NCBI RefSeq assembly: GCF_002217435.1
Contig: NZ_MUHF01000002.1
Coordinates: 271,451 to 335,450, forward strand
Direction of reading: 5' to 3'
DNA: 64,000 nucleotides
Source of the DNA: Flavobacterium reichenbachii
Lineage (GTDB): Bacteria > Bacteroidota > Bacteroidia > Flavobacteriales > Flavobacteriaceae
The position numbers and the translations under genes are program-made. Below the pieces are notes generated by a model that worked only from the letters and a program-made list of their open reading frames with translations, did no database searches and was not told where the DNA came from. Shown piece by piece: positions 8,544 to 16,778 of this stretch; position 1 is the stretch's first letter; each line of letters opens with the position of its first letter.

Positions 8544-10226
8544 CTAAAATCCAACAGCTTTGTCATCGCCTCTAAAGTCGGCTCCACCCTCAAGATTATT
8601 ATTTGGTAAAACGAGAATTGCATCTACTTTACCAATTATAGGAGTTGCTTTTTCGTTAATCAAATAATTTTTTGCTTTTAGTCTTTCTATCGTTTTTGCA
8701 TCAAAAGTATCGGGCTCAAAAGTAATAAGATCAGGAAGCCACTGATGATGAAAACGAGGAGCATTTACAGCTTCCTGCATGCTAAAATTATATTCGTAAA
8801 CATTTAGAATAGTCTGCAATACAGAAGTAATAATTGTAGAACCTCCCGGCGTTCCTACTACCATAAAAAGTTTGCCGTTTTTTTCTACAATTGTTGGAGT
8901 CATAGAGCTTAACATTCGCTTTTGCGGTGCAATACTGTTGGCTTCATTTCCAACTAAACCAAACATATTCGGAGAACCGGGTTTGGCACTAAAATCATCC
9001 ATTTCATTATTCAAAAAGAAACCCAGCTCATCACAATAATATTTAGAACCATAACCGTCGTTAAGAGTTGTAGTTGCAGCAACCGCGTTTCCGAATTGGT
9101 CCACAATAGAATAATGTGTTGTTTCAGTACTTTCGTTATAATTTACTTTTCCTTCTTTTATTTCTGATGATAAACTGGCTTTTTCAACATTAAAAGACGA
9201 CATTCTGTTTTTTAAATAAGCATCTGCCAAAAGTTCATTTATCGGAATTTTTACAAAATCGGGATCACCCAAAAAATAACTTCTGTCGGCATACGCTCTT
9301 CTTTCGGCTTCGACAATTACCTGAATCGATTTATCTGAATTATGACCTAATTTAGATAAATCATAAGGTTCAATCATTTTTAATATTTGAGCCAGACAGA
9401 TACCACCGCTGCTTGGAGGCGACATCGAGGTAATTTTTAAATCCTTATAAGTAAATTGAAGTGGATTTCTCCATTTTGCTTCATATTTGGCCAAATCTTG
9501 AAGCGTAATAATACCACCTTTTTCTTTAAGATATTGTACAAGAATTTTGGCAGTCTTTCCTTTGTAAAATTCATTTCTTCCATTTTTTTGAATTCTTTTT
9601 AAAGTATTCGCTAAAGCGGCATATTTAATAGTATCGTTTTCTTTAAAAATTCTCGACGCATCAGAAGATTCACCATTTATTTTTACAATACTTTCATGAT
9701 AATCCTTTAAACTTTTTTCTTGTTTTTTAGTAACAATAACACCTCTTTCTGCAAGTGCAATTACAGGTTTCAAAATTTCAGACATGGGCATTGATCCCAG
9801 TTTTTTATGTACTGCAAAAACGCCTGCAATAGTTCCCGGAACACCAACAGCCAAAGCAGTAGCAGTACTTTTTCCTTTAATTACGTTTCCGTCTTTGTCC
9901 AAAAACATATCTTTTGTGGCAGCCAAAGGTGCTTTTTCGCGATAATCTAATGATCCGACTTCACCGTTTGCTTTTCGGTAAACCATAAAACCGCCTCCAC
10001 CAATATTTCCAGCAAACGGAAATGCAACAGCCAAAGCCAGTTCTGTGCCCACCATAGCATCAAACGCATTACCGCCTTTTTTCATGATATCTGCTCCAAT
10101 TTTTGAAGCTTCTTCGCGTGCAGAGACTACCATAGCTTTGGTAACCACCAAACCAGTAGGTTTTGGAGTTTGCTGTGAGAAACCATAAGCCGAAATAAAA
10201 CAAAGTAAAATGGTAATTTTTTTCAT
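8544..10226 (-). CDS. ggt: Gamma-glutamyltransferase (glutathione hydrolase)
   Basis: GGT cleaves the gamma-glutamyl bond of glutathione and related peptides in the periplasm or outside the cell. From the ATG at 10224-10226 the protein is 560 residues; an in-frame TTG ten codons earlier would spoil the signal peptide MKKITILLCFISAYGFSQ. Family landmarks are GGNAFDAMVGTELALAVAFP, FAGNIGGGGFMVYR near the N-terminus, and the autoprocessing site ETTHYSIVD in the middle, whose first Thr after cleavage is the nucleophile. The small subunit follows to a C-terminus of normal length with SSMTPTIV and GTPGGSTI. It lies 36 bases downstream of the AcpH-like gene on the same strand, so the two are probably co-transcribed. 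Confidence 0.95.
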   Translation of the reverse strand: MKKITILLCFISAYGFSQQTPKPTGLVVTKAMVVSAREEASKIGADIMKKGGNAFDAMVGTELALAVAFPFAGNIGGGGFMVYRKANGEVGSLDYREKAPLAATKDMFLDKDGNVIKGKSTATALAVGVPGTIAGVFAVHKKLGSMPMSEILKPVIALAERGVIVTKKQEKSLKDYHESIVKINGESSDASRIFKENDTIKYAALANTLKRIQKNGRNEFYKGKTAKILVQYLKEKGGIITLQDLAKYEAKWRNPLQFTYKDLKITSMSPPSSGGICLAQILKMIEPYDLSKLGHNSDKSIQVIVEAERRAYADRSYFLGDPDFVKIPINELLADAYLKNRMSSFNVEKASLSSEIKEGKVNYNESTETTHYSIVDQFGNAVAATTTLNDGYGSKYYCDELGFFLNNEMDDFSAKPGSPNMFGLVGNEANSIAPQKRMLSSMTPTIVEKNGKLFMVVGTPGGSTIITSVLQTILNVYEYNFSMQEAVNAPRFHHQWLPDLITFEPDTFDAKTIERLKAKNYLINEKATPIIGKVDAILVLPNNNLEGGADFRGDDKAVGF

Positions 10227-10262
10227 AGCAGAAATAGTTTTAGTCTTTATAAACAAATTGAT

Positions 10263-10847
10263 TTATAAAGAAAGGAGTTTTGATTTTGCTTGTTTCTGAA
10301 TGTCTTCAAAAAAAAGTGTAAATTCTTGTTCAAATTCGGTATAAAATTCTTTTAACTCTTCGCTGGCAAACTGCATTCTGGAAGCATTTTTTGATCTCCT
10401 GTCCATCTGAGTTAAAATCTGATGAATTCCTTCGACAGTTCTATAGCTTAAAAGCCAGTTTCTCTGAATCATATACGGCATTATATCCTGAGTTCTCTCA
10501 GTTAAAATATCGTAATTTTCGTGAAGCGAACGATAAAACCTATTAATGAAACTTTCGAGTTTTTCGTCTGAATAATTGCTCCAGTTTTTTGCTAGAAAAT
10601 GGTCGTACAAAATATCGACAATTACACCTGCATAATGATGGTATTTTTCGTGCAGCCTTTTGGTGCTTTGTCTAAAAATATCGTGAGAATCAGTATACGT
10701 GTCAATAAAACGATGCAGTAAAATTCCTTTCTGGATATCTTGAGGAAAATGTTCAAAATGTTTTCCTCGAATACCATCGGCCATAAAATTGCCAATTTTG
10801 ATTAAATCATTTTCACCAGAAAGATATATATGGGCTAGGAAGTTCAT
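10263..10847 (-). CDS. AcpH-like (DUF479) acyl carrier protein phosphodiesterase
   Basis: The 194-residue cytoplasmic protein begins MNFLAHIYLSGEN and has GNFMADGIRGK, LLHRFIDTYTDSH and VDILYDHFLAKNW. These are typical of the DUF479 family, whose E. coli member AcpH removes the 4'-phosphopantetheine arm from acyl carrier protein. The conserved His and Asp residues expected for an HD-type metal site are present in HRFIDTYTDSH and YDHF. It is the first gene of a likely two-gene unit with ggt. In Bacteroidota this family is common but its substrate has not been settled to my knowledge, so the enzymatic name is by family only. Confidence 0.85.
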   Translation of the reverse strand: MNFLAHIYLSGENDLIKIGNFMADGIRGKHFEHFPQDIQKGILLHRFIDTYTDSHDIFRQSTKRLHEKYHHYAGVIVDILYDHFLAKNWSNYSDEKLESFINRFYRSLHENYDILTERTQDIMPYMIQRNWLLSYRTVEGIHQILTQMDRRSKNASRMQFASEELKEFYTEFEQEFTLFFEDIQKQAKSKLLSL

Positions 10848-10856
10848 TTTTTTGAG

Positions 10857-10929
10857 ATTCTAAGGTTCTGAGATGCTAAGGTTCTGAGTTTTTTGAGATA
10901 CTAAATTCCTAAGATGCTAAGACACTAAG
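10857..10929 (+). repeat. Tandem octamers NNNCTAAG, left block
   Basis: Consecutive octamers read ATTCTAAG, GTTCTGAG, ATGCTAAG, GTTCTGAG, then after a 9-base interruption ATACTAAA, TTCCTAAG, ATGCTAAG, ACACTAAG. The period is exactly 8 within each run. Confidence 0.75.
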
Positions 10930-11078
10930 TTGTTTTTAGTAAAAGTATGAAAACTTTTTCACATCGTTTTTAGTGAACGATAAAAATCAAAAGTCGGAAT
11001 GTGCCTTTAAACACAAAGAAAAAACTTTTAGGCCTTGATTTGCATTGATGGGTATAGCTTTAATTTAATATTTAAAAC

Positions 11079-11157
11079 CTTAGCAGCTTAGTATCTTAGT
11101 ACCTTAGCAACTTTTTTTAAAAAATCTTACCACCTTAGTTACCCAGAACCGTAGTAA
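11079..11157 (-). repeat. Tandem octamers CTTAGNNN, right block, inverted to the left block
   Basis: Consecutive octamers are CTTAGCAG, CTTAGTAT, CTTAGTAC, CTTAGCAA, then after a T/A run CTTACCAC, CTTAGTTA, CCCAGAAC, CGTAGTAA. They are the reverse complement of the 10857-10929 motif, so the two blocks could pair as a long imperfect hairpin. Confidence 0.75.
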
Positions 11158-11163
11158 CTTTTT

Positions 11164-11171
11164 TATATTTG
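11164..11171 (+). promoter_or_regulatory. -7 promoter element of glmM
   Basis: TATATTTG, an exact TAnnTTTG match, 27 bases before the ATG. It lies directly next to the last octamer of the right repeat block. Confidence 0.55.
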
Positions 11172-11198
11172 TAGTAAAAATAACCCTAACTCACAAAA

Positions 11199-12587
11199 AT
11201 GACTTTAATAAAATCAATTTCGGGAATTCGTGGAACTATCGGTGGAAAAGTTGGAGATAACCTGACTCCGGTTGATGCAGTAAAATTTGCATCGGCGTAC
11301 GGAACCTTTTTAAAAAATAATACTTCAAAAGATAAATTAACAGTTGTTATTGGTCGTGATGCCAGAATTTCCGGACCAATGATTCATAACCTGGTGGTAA
11401 ATACTTTAATTGGTTTAGGAATTAATGTAATTGATCTTGGTCTTTCTACAACGCCGACTGTAGAAATTGCTGTGCCTTTAGAAAAAGCAGACGGCGGTAT
11501 CATTTTAACTGCTTCTCATAATCCGAAACAATGGAACGCTCTAAAATTACTAAATGAAAAAGGTGAATTTTTAAGCGGTGCAGAAGGAGCTAAAATTCTT
11601 GAAATTGCAGAGGCAGAAGCTTTTGACTTTTCTGATGTTGATAATCTGGGCGAAATCACGATAAACGATGCTTATATGGATATCCATATTGACGAAGTTT
11701 TAAATCTGCCTTTGGTAGATATTGAAGCCGTAAAAGCGGCTAAATTTAAAGTGGTTGTTGATGGCGTAAATTCTTCTGGTGGAATCATTATACCAAAATT
11801 ACTGGAATTAATGGGTGTTGAAGTTGTGAAATTGTACTGTGAACCAAACGGACATTTCCCTCATAATCCGGAGCCATTAAAAGAGCATCTGACTGATATT
11901 TCTGAATTGGTTGTAAAAGAAGGTGCTCATTTAGGAGTTGTAGTTGATCCGGATGTTGATCGCTTGGCTTTTATCAGCGAAGACGGAGAAATGTTTGGAG
12001 AAGAATATACATTAGTGGCTTGTGCCGATTATGTTTTGAGCAAAACTCCGGGAAATACAGTTTCAAATATGTCTTCTTCACGTGCCTTGCGTGACGTAAC
12101 AGTGGGACACAAAGGAAATTACGAAGCCAGCGCAGTAGGTGAGGTGAATGTAGTTGAATTGATGAAAAAAAATAATGCTATTATTGGCGGTGAAGGTAAT
12201 GGCGGAATCATCTATCCTGAATCTCATTATGGCCGTGATAGTTTGGTTGGAGTAGCTTTATTCCTGACACATTTAGCGAATAAAAAGATGTCGGTTTCTG
12301 CTTTGCGTGCTTCTTATCCAGAGTATTATATGAGCAAAAATAAAATTGAATTAACCCCTCAAATTGATGTTGATGCCATTTTAGCGGCAATGACTGAGAA
12401 ATACAAAAACGAAGAAATTTCGACAATTGACGGTGTAAAAATTGATTTTGCTGCAGAATGGGTACATTTAAGAAAATCGAATACAGAACCAATTATCAGA
12501 ATATATACTGAAGCTCCGTCTCAGGAAAAAGCAGATGTTTTGGCACTGCGAATTATTGACGAAATAAAAGTAATTGCTGGAATTTAA
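11199..12587 (+). CDS. glmM: Phosphoglucosamine mutase (phosphohexomutase superfamily)
   Basis: The enzyme interconverts glucosamine-6-phosphate and glucosamine-1-phosphate on the way to UDP-GlcNAc, in the cytoplasm. The 462-residue protein has all four phosphohexomutase landmarks: the phosphoserine loop TASHNP with Ser106, the metal loop DPDVDR (Asp250, 252, 254), the sugar-specificity loop GEGNGG, and the C-terminal phosphate-binding loop RKSNTEPIIRIYTEA. The GEGNGG form and length fit the Bacteroidota proteins annotated as GlmM, though a phosphomannomutase or phosphoglucomutase role cannot be excluded by sequence alone. It is monocistronic and ends at a strong bidirectional terminator. Confidence 0.9.
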   Translation: MTLIKSISGIRGTIGGKVGDNLTPVDAVKFASAYGTFLKNNTSKDKLTVVIGRDARISGPMIHNLVVNTLIGLGINVIDLGLSTTPTVEIAVPLEKADGGIILTASHNPKQWNALKLLNEKGEFLSGAEGAKILEIAEAEAFDFSDVDNLGEITINDAYMDIHIDEVLNLPLVDIEAVKAAKFKVVVDGVNSSGGIIIPKLLELMGVEVVKLYCEPNGHFPHNPEPLKEHLTDISELVVKEGAHLGVVVDPDVDRLAFISEDGEMFGEEYTLVACADYVLSKTPGNTVSNMSSSRALRDVTVGHKGNYEASAVGEVNVVELMKKNNAIIGGEGNGGIIYPESHYGRDSLVGVALFLTHLANKKMSVSALRASYPEYYMSKNKIELTPQIDVDAILAAMTEKYKNEEISTIDGVKIDFAAEWVHLRKSNTEPIIRIYTEAPSQEKADVLALRIIDEIKVIAGI

Positions 12588-12604
12588 TTCTCAGTAAAAT
12601 TCAT

Positions 12605-12640
12605 AAAAAACTCTTTCATTATTTGAAAGAGTTTTTTTTT
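12605..12640. terminator. Bidirectional terminator between glmM and the GH128 gene
   Basis: AAAAAACTCTTTCA and TGAAAGAGTTTTTT form a 14-bp stem with a 5-base loop, with T runs on both strands. It sits between two converging genes. Confidence 0.9.
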
Positions 12641-12656
12641 GAAATGAAGTTTTAAT

Positions 12657-14138
12657 TTAATTTTTAATGATTTTAATTGACTTTTCTACCGAGCCGTAAG
12701 AAGCTTTTATAATATAAACTCCTTTAGAAAGTTTGTCTCCAATTTTAATATCCTCATTTGTAGAATAGCTGTCAAAACTATTTATCAGAGCTCCTTTTAA
12801 GTCTATAATTTTTACAGTCAGTGGTTCTGAGAATTCGGATTTAACATGAAGTATAGATTCATTTTTTATTGGATTCGGATAAACTGTAAGGCTGTTTTTT
12901 TCGAATTCAGAATCATGAACGCCTAAATTTGCTGCGGTAACAGTAATGTAATTAAAATTCATATCATTTGATTTGAAAAGAATCTTAAGATAAACTTCGC
13001 CTTTGGGCAGAACAATCCCATTTACCATTTTATCTGTATAAGTCTGCCAGCCTCCAGTTGCCGGAAAAGTCTCGTCTGTTTTAACTTTTACTCCGTTTAC
13101 AAGAATGTCAAATTTGCCTGAAATTGCCGGAGCAGCCACTCTAAAATTCAAATTATAGCTCCCCGCATCTGCAACATTCAGCATAAACTCATTCCAGTCT
13201 CCTGCGTTTATCAAGCCTACATTTTGTCCTGTATCAGAATCTGTTGTAGTTTGAAGCGTTGTGCCTTTTCTTCGATAATGCTTGTTAGCATTTATTTTTC
13301 CGGGAATATTTATTTTTTTAGAAGTATAAGAAGTATTAACATATTCTTTCCCGATAGGGTTTAAAACGCCGCTTTGCGGACTTAAAAGCTGTCCTTCGAG
13401 CATATCAATCCAATCTGCCTGAACTCTGCCGGAAAACCATGAATAGCGATAGATATCAGGATCATTTTCAAAACCGGTTATAATCTCTTTCATAAATGCA
13501 GTTTTTTCTGCAGCGCTTTGAATCACTCTGTTTGCAAATTCAGTTACCCATATCGGACGATTAAAACTTTTAAGATTTCCAGTTACACCAAGTACAGAAC
13601 CTGCCGTACTATCATACGTGTGAAAAGCGATATAATCGACCTTGCAGTTTGGACATAAAAGAAAAAACTGATTGTGCCAGGCAACTGGATCGCTGTAACC
13701 GCCATAATTATTCGGGCCGTTGTAAGCAGGAGAAGCACTTACAATTTCTAGATTTTTTGCAGCCGCGATTTTTTCTACATTCGCCCACGCATTTACTGCT
13801 TCCTGAGGCGTTAATCTTGCTCCATCATTAAAATTGGGTTCATTAAAAGCTAATAAATATTTAGCTCCCGGTTTTATATTGCTTATAAAAGTCTGTACTT
13901 CTGCATCAGTGATTTTACCCCAAACCATTGGCACAAATTCAACTCCCAAAGATTCATAATCGGCATTTACTTCTGTATCGGGTTGTGGCGACCAGTTGTA
14001 CCACCAGGAAACTCCGGGCTTTAATGCCAGCAAATCTGCTTTAGAATGATATCCGTAAGCAATACCGCGTTTTGGACTTTGAGCAGAAACAATAAAAGTG
14101 AACAATAATAAATTAGTATAAAGTACTTTATTGATCAT
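12657..14138 (-). CDS. Secreted GH128 (Asl1-like) beta-1,3-glucanase with carbohydrate-binding and T9SS sorting domains
   Basis: The 493-residue protein has a signal peptide (MINKVLYTNLLLFTFIVSAQ). A GH128 TIM-barrel domain follows at about 21-250, with candidate acid/base Glu100 in LLAFNEPNF and nucleophile Glu200 in PIWVTEFANR. Residues ~280-400 (AGDWNEFMLNV...GSYNLNFRVAA) resemble a CBM6-type beta-sandwich. The last ~75 residues start VYPNPIKNESIL and end KGVYIIKASYGSVEKSIKI, which is a type A sorting tail for the type IX secretion system. The enzyme should therefore be exported to the cell surface or medium, where GH128 members cut beta-1,3-glucans such as laminarin. It is not part of an obvious operon. 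Confidence 0.9.
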   Translation of the reverse strand: MINKVLYTNLLLFTFIVSAQSPKRGIAYGYHSKADLLALKPGVSWWYNWSPQPDTEVNADYESLGVEFVPMVWGKITDAEVQTFISNIKPGAKYLLAFNEPNFNDGARLTPQEAVNAWANVEKIAAAKNLEIVSASPAYNGPNNYGGYSDPVAWHNQFFLLCPNCKVDYIAFHTYDSTAGSVLGVTGNLKSFNRPIWVTEFANRVIQSAAEKTAFMKEIITGFENDPDIYRYSWFSGRVQADWIDMLEGQLLSPQSGVLNPIGKEYVNTSYTSKKINIPGKINANKHYRRKGTTLQTTTDSDTGQNVGLINAGDWNEFMLNVADAGSYNLNFRVAAPAISGKFDILVNGVKVKTDETFPATGGWQTYTDKMVNGIVLPKGEVYLKILFKSNDMNFNYITVTAANLGVHDSEFEKNSLTVYPNPIKNESILHVKSEFSEPLTVKIIDLKGALINSFDSYSTNEDIKIGDKLSKGVYIIKASYGSVEKSIKIIKN

Positions 14139-14184
14139 GGTTAATGATTTTGATTTAGTTTGTTTTATAGAAATTATAACACGT

Positions 14185-14192
14185 CAAATATA
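14185..14192 (-). promoter_or_regulatory. -7 promoter element of the GH128 gene
   Basis: Minus-strand TATATTTG, 46 bases before the ATG at 14138. Confidence 0.45.
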
Positions 14193-14296
14193 TAAGGTTT
14201 ACTCTTTATCATATTAAAAAAAATCATTACAAAAACCCATCAAAATATTTTTTAGAATATCAGAAAGTATTTGTCTCTAAATTGAACTTTCATTAA

Positions 14297-14334
14297 ATAA
14301 AAAAGTCTGAAAAACAAAACTGCTTTTCAGACTT
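14297..14334 (-). terminator. Terminator of the acyltransferase gene
   Basis: On the minus strand AAGTCTGAAAA pairs with TTTTCAGACTT around a 10-base loop and is followed by a T run. It starts 4 bases past the stop codon. Confidence 0.85.
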
Positions 14335-14338
14335 ATAA

Positions 14339-15214
14339 TTATTTTTGAACTCTGTGTTTCCATCTTTTATGTGTCCATAAATAGAATTCGGGAGCTTCCA
14401 GAATTTGTTTTTCGACTTCATGTAAATACATTTCTGTAATTTTAAAATCATCATATTCTCTGGGATTATCTGCAATCGGAATAAAAGACGCTTCGTAATA
14501 TCCTCGTTTCACTTTTTTTACTTTAAAGAAAATAACGCTTAAATCATATTTCTTTGCCAGCATCTCAGATCCTGTGTGTACTGGAACTTCAATTCCCATA
14601 AAAGTACTCGAATGAAAGATTCGGTCCAGTTTTGGTGACTGGTCGCTCGCAAGACCGTAAAGACTTAAAATTCCGTTTCTTTGGTTCTGTGCCATCAGCG
14701 GAATAGTTTTTCTGGTTTCCACTAATTCAGTATTGTATTTAGAGCGGATTTTTCGAACTAATTTATCAAAATAAGGATTCGCAATCTTTTTGTAAACAGC
14801 AATTCCTTTAAATTTTAGTTTTGTATTAATGGTAAGAATCCACTCAAAGCTGGCATAATGTGAAGTAACCAAAATAGCGCTTCTGCCTCTTTTTTCGTAT
14901 TCCTGAATAACTTCGAGATTGGTAATAGCAAATCTTCTGTCCATTTCTTCAGCAGACATGCTCATTGTTTTAATCATCTCGAGAAACATATCGCACATGT
15001 GCTGGTAAAATTTCTTTTCTATCACTTTTCTTTCAGCATCACTTAAATGAGGCAGAGCCAAAGTAAGATTTTCTCTAACCACTTTTCTTCTATATCCTAA
15101 AACATAATATACCAGAAAGAATATAAAATCTGAAAACCAATAGAAAATTCGGAAAGGGAGTATAGAGATAAGCCATAAAATTGGGTAGGCTAATATATAA
15201 ACAAGAAACTGCAT
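14339..15214 (-). CDS. LpxL/HtrB-like lysophospholipid or lipid A acyltransferase
   Basis: The family transfers fatty acyl chains to lipid A precursors or related lipids at the inner membrane. From the ATG at 15212-15214 the protein is 291 residues; an upstream in-frame alternative start adds only nine residues. Residues 1-40 contain hydrophobic membrane-associated segments. The catalytic HX4(D/E) motif is present as HYASFE (His119, Glu124). YRRKVVRENLTLALP at 41-55 and the Pro/His-rich C-terminus (APEFYLWTHKRWKHR) are typical of the HtrB superfamily. The gene stands alone, with a TATATTTG -7 box close to the ATG and a terminator right after the stop. Confidence 0.9.
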   Translation of the reverse strand: MQFLVYILAYPILWLISILPFRIFYWFSDFIFFLVYYVLGYRRKVVRENLTLALPHLSDAERKVIEKKFYQHMCDMFLEMIKTMSMSAEEMDRRFAITNLEVIQEYEKRGRSAILVTSHYASFEWILTINTKLKFKGIAVYKKIANPYFDKLVRKIRSKYNTELVETRKTIPLMAQNQRNGILSLYGLASDQSPKLDRIFHSSTFMGIEVPVHTGSEMLAKKYDLSVIFFKVKKVKRGYYEASFIPIADNPREYDDFKITEMYLHEVEKQILEAPEFYLWTHKRWKHRVQK

Positions 15215-15227
15215 GAATTTTTTTTTA

Positions 15228-15235
15228 CAAATATA
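15228..15235 (-). promoter_or_regulatory. -7 promoter element of the acyltransferase gene
   Basis: Minus-strand TATATTTG, 13 bases before the ATG, implying a very short leader. Confidence 0.5.
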
Positions 15236-15325
15236 AAGCAAAAATCGATAGTGATTGATATTTTGGGTTTTTCCTAACTTATGCCCGATATTGATTATAT
15301 TTACAATTCAAATTAAATATTATAT

Positions 15326-15964
15326 ATGAATGTTATTTTAGTTGGGATCATAGTGGCCAACGCTTTGATTAGTTACCAGGGTTTTAATGATTTTTCTTTT
15401 TTTAGAAAATACGAATTCCATATCGGAAGCATTCGTTCAGGCGAACAGATTAGAATGTTGTCTTCTGGTTTTCTGCATGTAGACATGCTGCATTTGATTT
15501 TTAATATGTATACGCTTTGGGTTTTTGCACCCGAAGTTATCAATTGGTTTGATACGCTTTCTTTTGTTCTGATTTATTTCGGAAGTCTAATTTTTGGGAA
15601 CTTACTTACGCTGCTGTTCCACAAAGACGACTATAGTTATAGGGCAGTTGGAGCTTCGGGAGCCGTAACGGGAGTTTTATATTCGGCAATTTTATTACAT
15701 CCGGAAAAGACTTTAGGTTTGTTCTTTGTTATTCCTATACCGGCAATTTTATTCGGAATTTTATATTTATTGTATTCAATTTATGGAATGAAAGCCAAAA
15801 ATGACAACATTGGGCATACTGCGCATTTTGGAGGTGCTGTAGGCGGTTATTTGATTACTTTGATAAAAGAACCTTCATTATTTGTAGACAATACTTTGAT
15901 GGTTGTACTGCTCGCAATTCCGATTTTGATCCTTTTTGGAATGGCAAAATTGGGTAAATTATAA
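15326..15964 (+). CDS. Rhomboid family intramembrane serine protease
   Basis: Rhomboids cut substrate proteins within the membrane. The 212-residue protein has about six hydrophobic helices. The catalytic dyad is Ser111 in VGASGAVTG and His167 in TAHFGGAVGG. An HxxxN motif (HLIFN, 56-60) marks the oxyanion-side histidine and asparagine. Size and topology match the minimal six-helix bacterial form. It is followed 52 bases downstream by a SIMPL gene on the same strand, possibly in the same transcript. The substrate is unknown. Confidence 0.93.
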   Translation: MNVILVGIIVANALISYQGFNDFSFFRKYEFHIGSIRSGEQIRMLSSGFLHVDMLHLIFNMYTLWVFAPEVINWFDTLSFVLIYFGSLIFGNLLTLLFHKDDYSYRAVGASGAVTGVLYSAILLHPEKTLGLFFVIPIPAILFGILYLLYSIYGMKAKNDNIGHTAHFGGAVGGYLITLIKEPSLFVDNTLMVVLLAIPILILFGMAKLGKL

Positions 15965-16016
15965 GGATGGCATAACTTTTGAATTGCTTTTCCCGAACAA
16001 TAAAAATTTAACAAAA

Positions 16017-16706
16017 ATGAAAAAACTAGTATTATTTTTAACAATCATGTTTATGACTATGTCTTACGGCCAGGAAATCAAACAAATACCTCTAATTAAT
16101 GTTAATGGAGAAGGAAAAGTAAAAGTAGCGCCTGATCAGGTTTGTATTTCAGCTTCGGTTGAAACAAAAGGGAATAATGCTAAAGACGTTAAAAAACAAA
16201 ATGACGAAAAGATGGATGCCGTTCTGAAATTCATCAAAAAAATGAATATTCCGACAGCAGATTTCAAAACAAAACAAGTTGCTCTTAATCCACAATACGA
16301 TTATGAGAAAAAGAAAACTTCTTATAATGCAGTACAAACTGTAGAAATCATTGTAAAAGATTTGTCTAAATATGATGAATTGATGGAAGGTTTGGTACAG
16401 CAGGGAATTAATCGCATTGACAAAGTTTCTTTTGAATCCTCTAAATTAGCACAATATCAAACAGAAGCTAGAAAACTGGCTATGAAAGATGCTAAAGTAA
16501 AAGCAGAAGAATACGTGTCTGTTTTAGGACAGAAAGTAGGTAAAGCATTTACGATTTCTGATAATTCTCAAGTATATCATCCACAGCCAATGTATGCTGC
16601 GATGAGAATGAAAGAAGCAGATACAATGGGAGCTTCAAATGAAACATTAGCGATTGGAGAAATCGAAATCACAGCAAATGTAAGTGTGAGTTTTGTTTTA
16701 GACTAA
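16017..16706 (+). CDS. SIMPL domain (DUF541) periplasmic protein
   Basis: From the ATG at 16017 the protein has 229 residues with a clean signal peptide (MKKLVLFLTIMFMTMSYGQ). An in-frame ATG 27 codons upstream overlaps the rhomboid gene and would bury the signal peptide, so it was not used. The mature protein starts IPLINVNGEGKVKVAPDQVCIS, the hallmark of the SIMPL/DUF541 family, and ends GEIEITANVSVSFVLD. Family members such as E. coli YggE are periplasmic or surface proteins linked loosely to stress; the molecular activity is not known. It ends at a bidirectional terminator. Confidence 0.88.
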   Translation: MKKLVLFLTIMFMTMSYGQEIKQIPLINVNGEGKVKVAPDQVCISASVETKGNNAKDVKKQNDEKMDAVLKFIKKMNIPTADFKTKQVALNPQYDYEKKKTSYNAVQTVEIIVKDLSKYDELMEGLVQQGINRIDKVSFESSKLAQYQTEARKLAMKDAKVKAEEYVSVLGQKVGKAFTISDNSQVYHPQPMYAAMRMKEADTMGASNETLAIGEIEITANVSVSFVLD

Positions 16707-16725
16707 ACGATATAGATCATAAATT

Positions 16726-16773
16726 AAAAAATCCAAATTCCAATTGTAAAGTTGGGATTTGGATTTTTTTTTT
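16726..16773. terminator. Bidirectional terminator between the SIMPL and GH3 genes
   Basis: AAAAAATCCAAATTCCAA pairs with TTGGGATTTGGATTTTTT, giving a long stem flanked by A and T runs, between two converging genes. Confidence 0.85.
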
Positions 16774-16778
16774 GAATG

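Larger units (their letters stand above)
10848..11198. other. Divergent intergenic region with inverted tandem octamers
   Basis: The gap between acpH-like (leftward) and glmM (rightward) holds two blocks of an 8-base tandem repeat in opposite orientation (10857-10929 and 11079-11157), and the glmM -7 element. Between the blocks lies AT-rich sequence without a gene. Confidence 0.7.

Noticed and set aside
10857..11157. Possible CRISPR array
   Set aside because: The repeat unit is 8 bases with no spacers and occurs in two opposite blocks; no cas gene is nearby.
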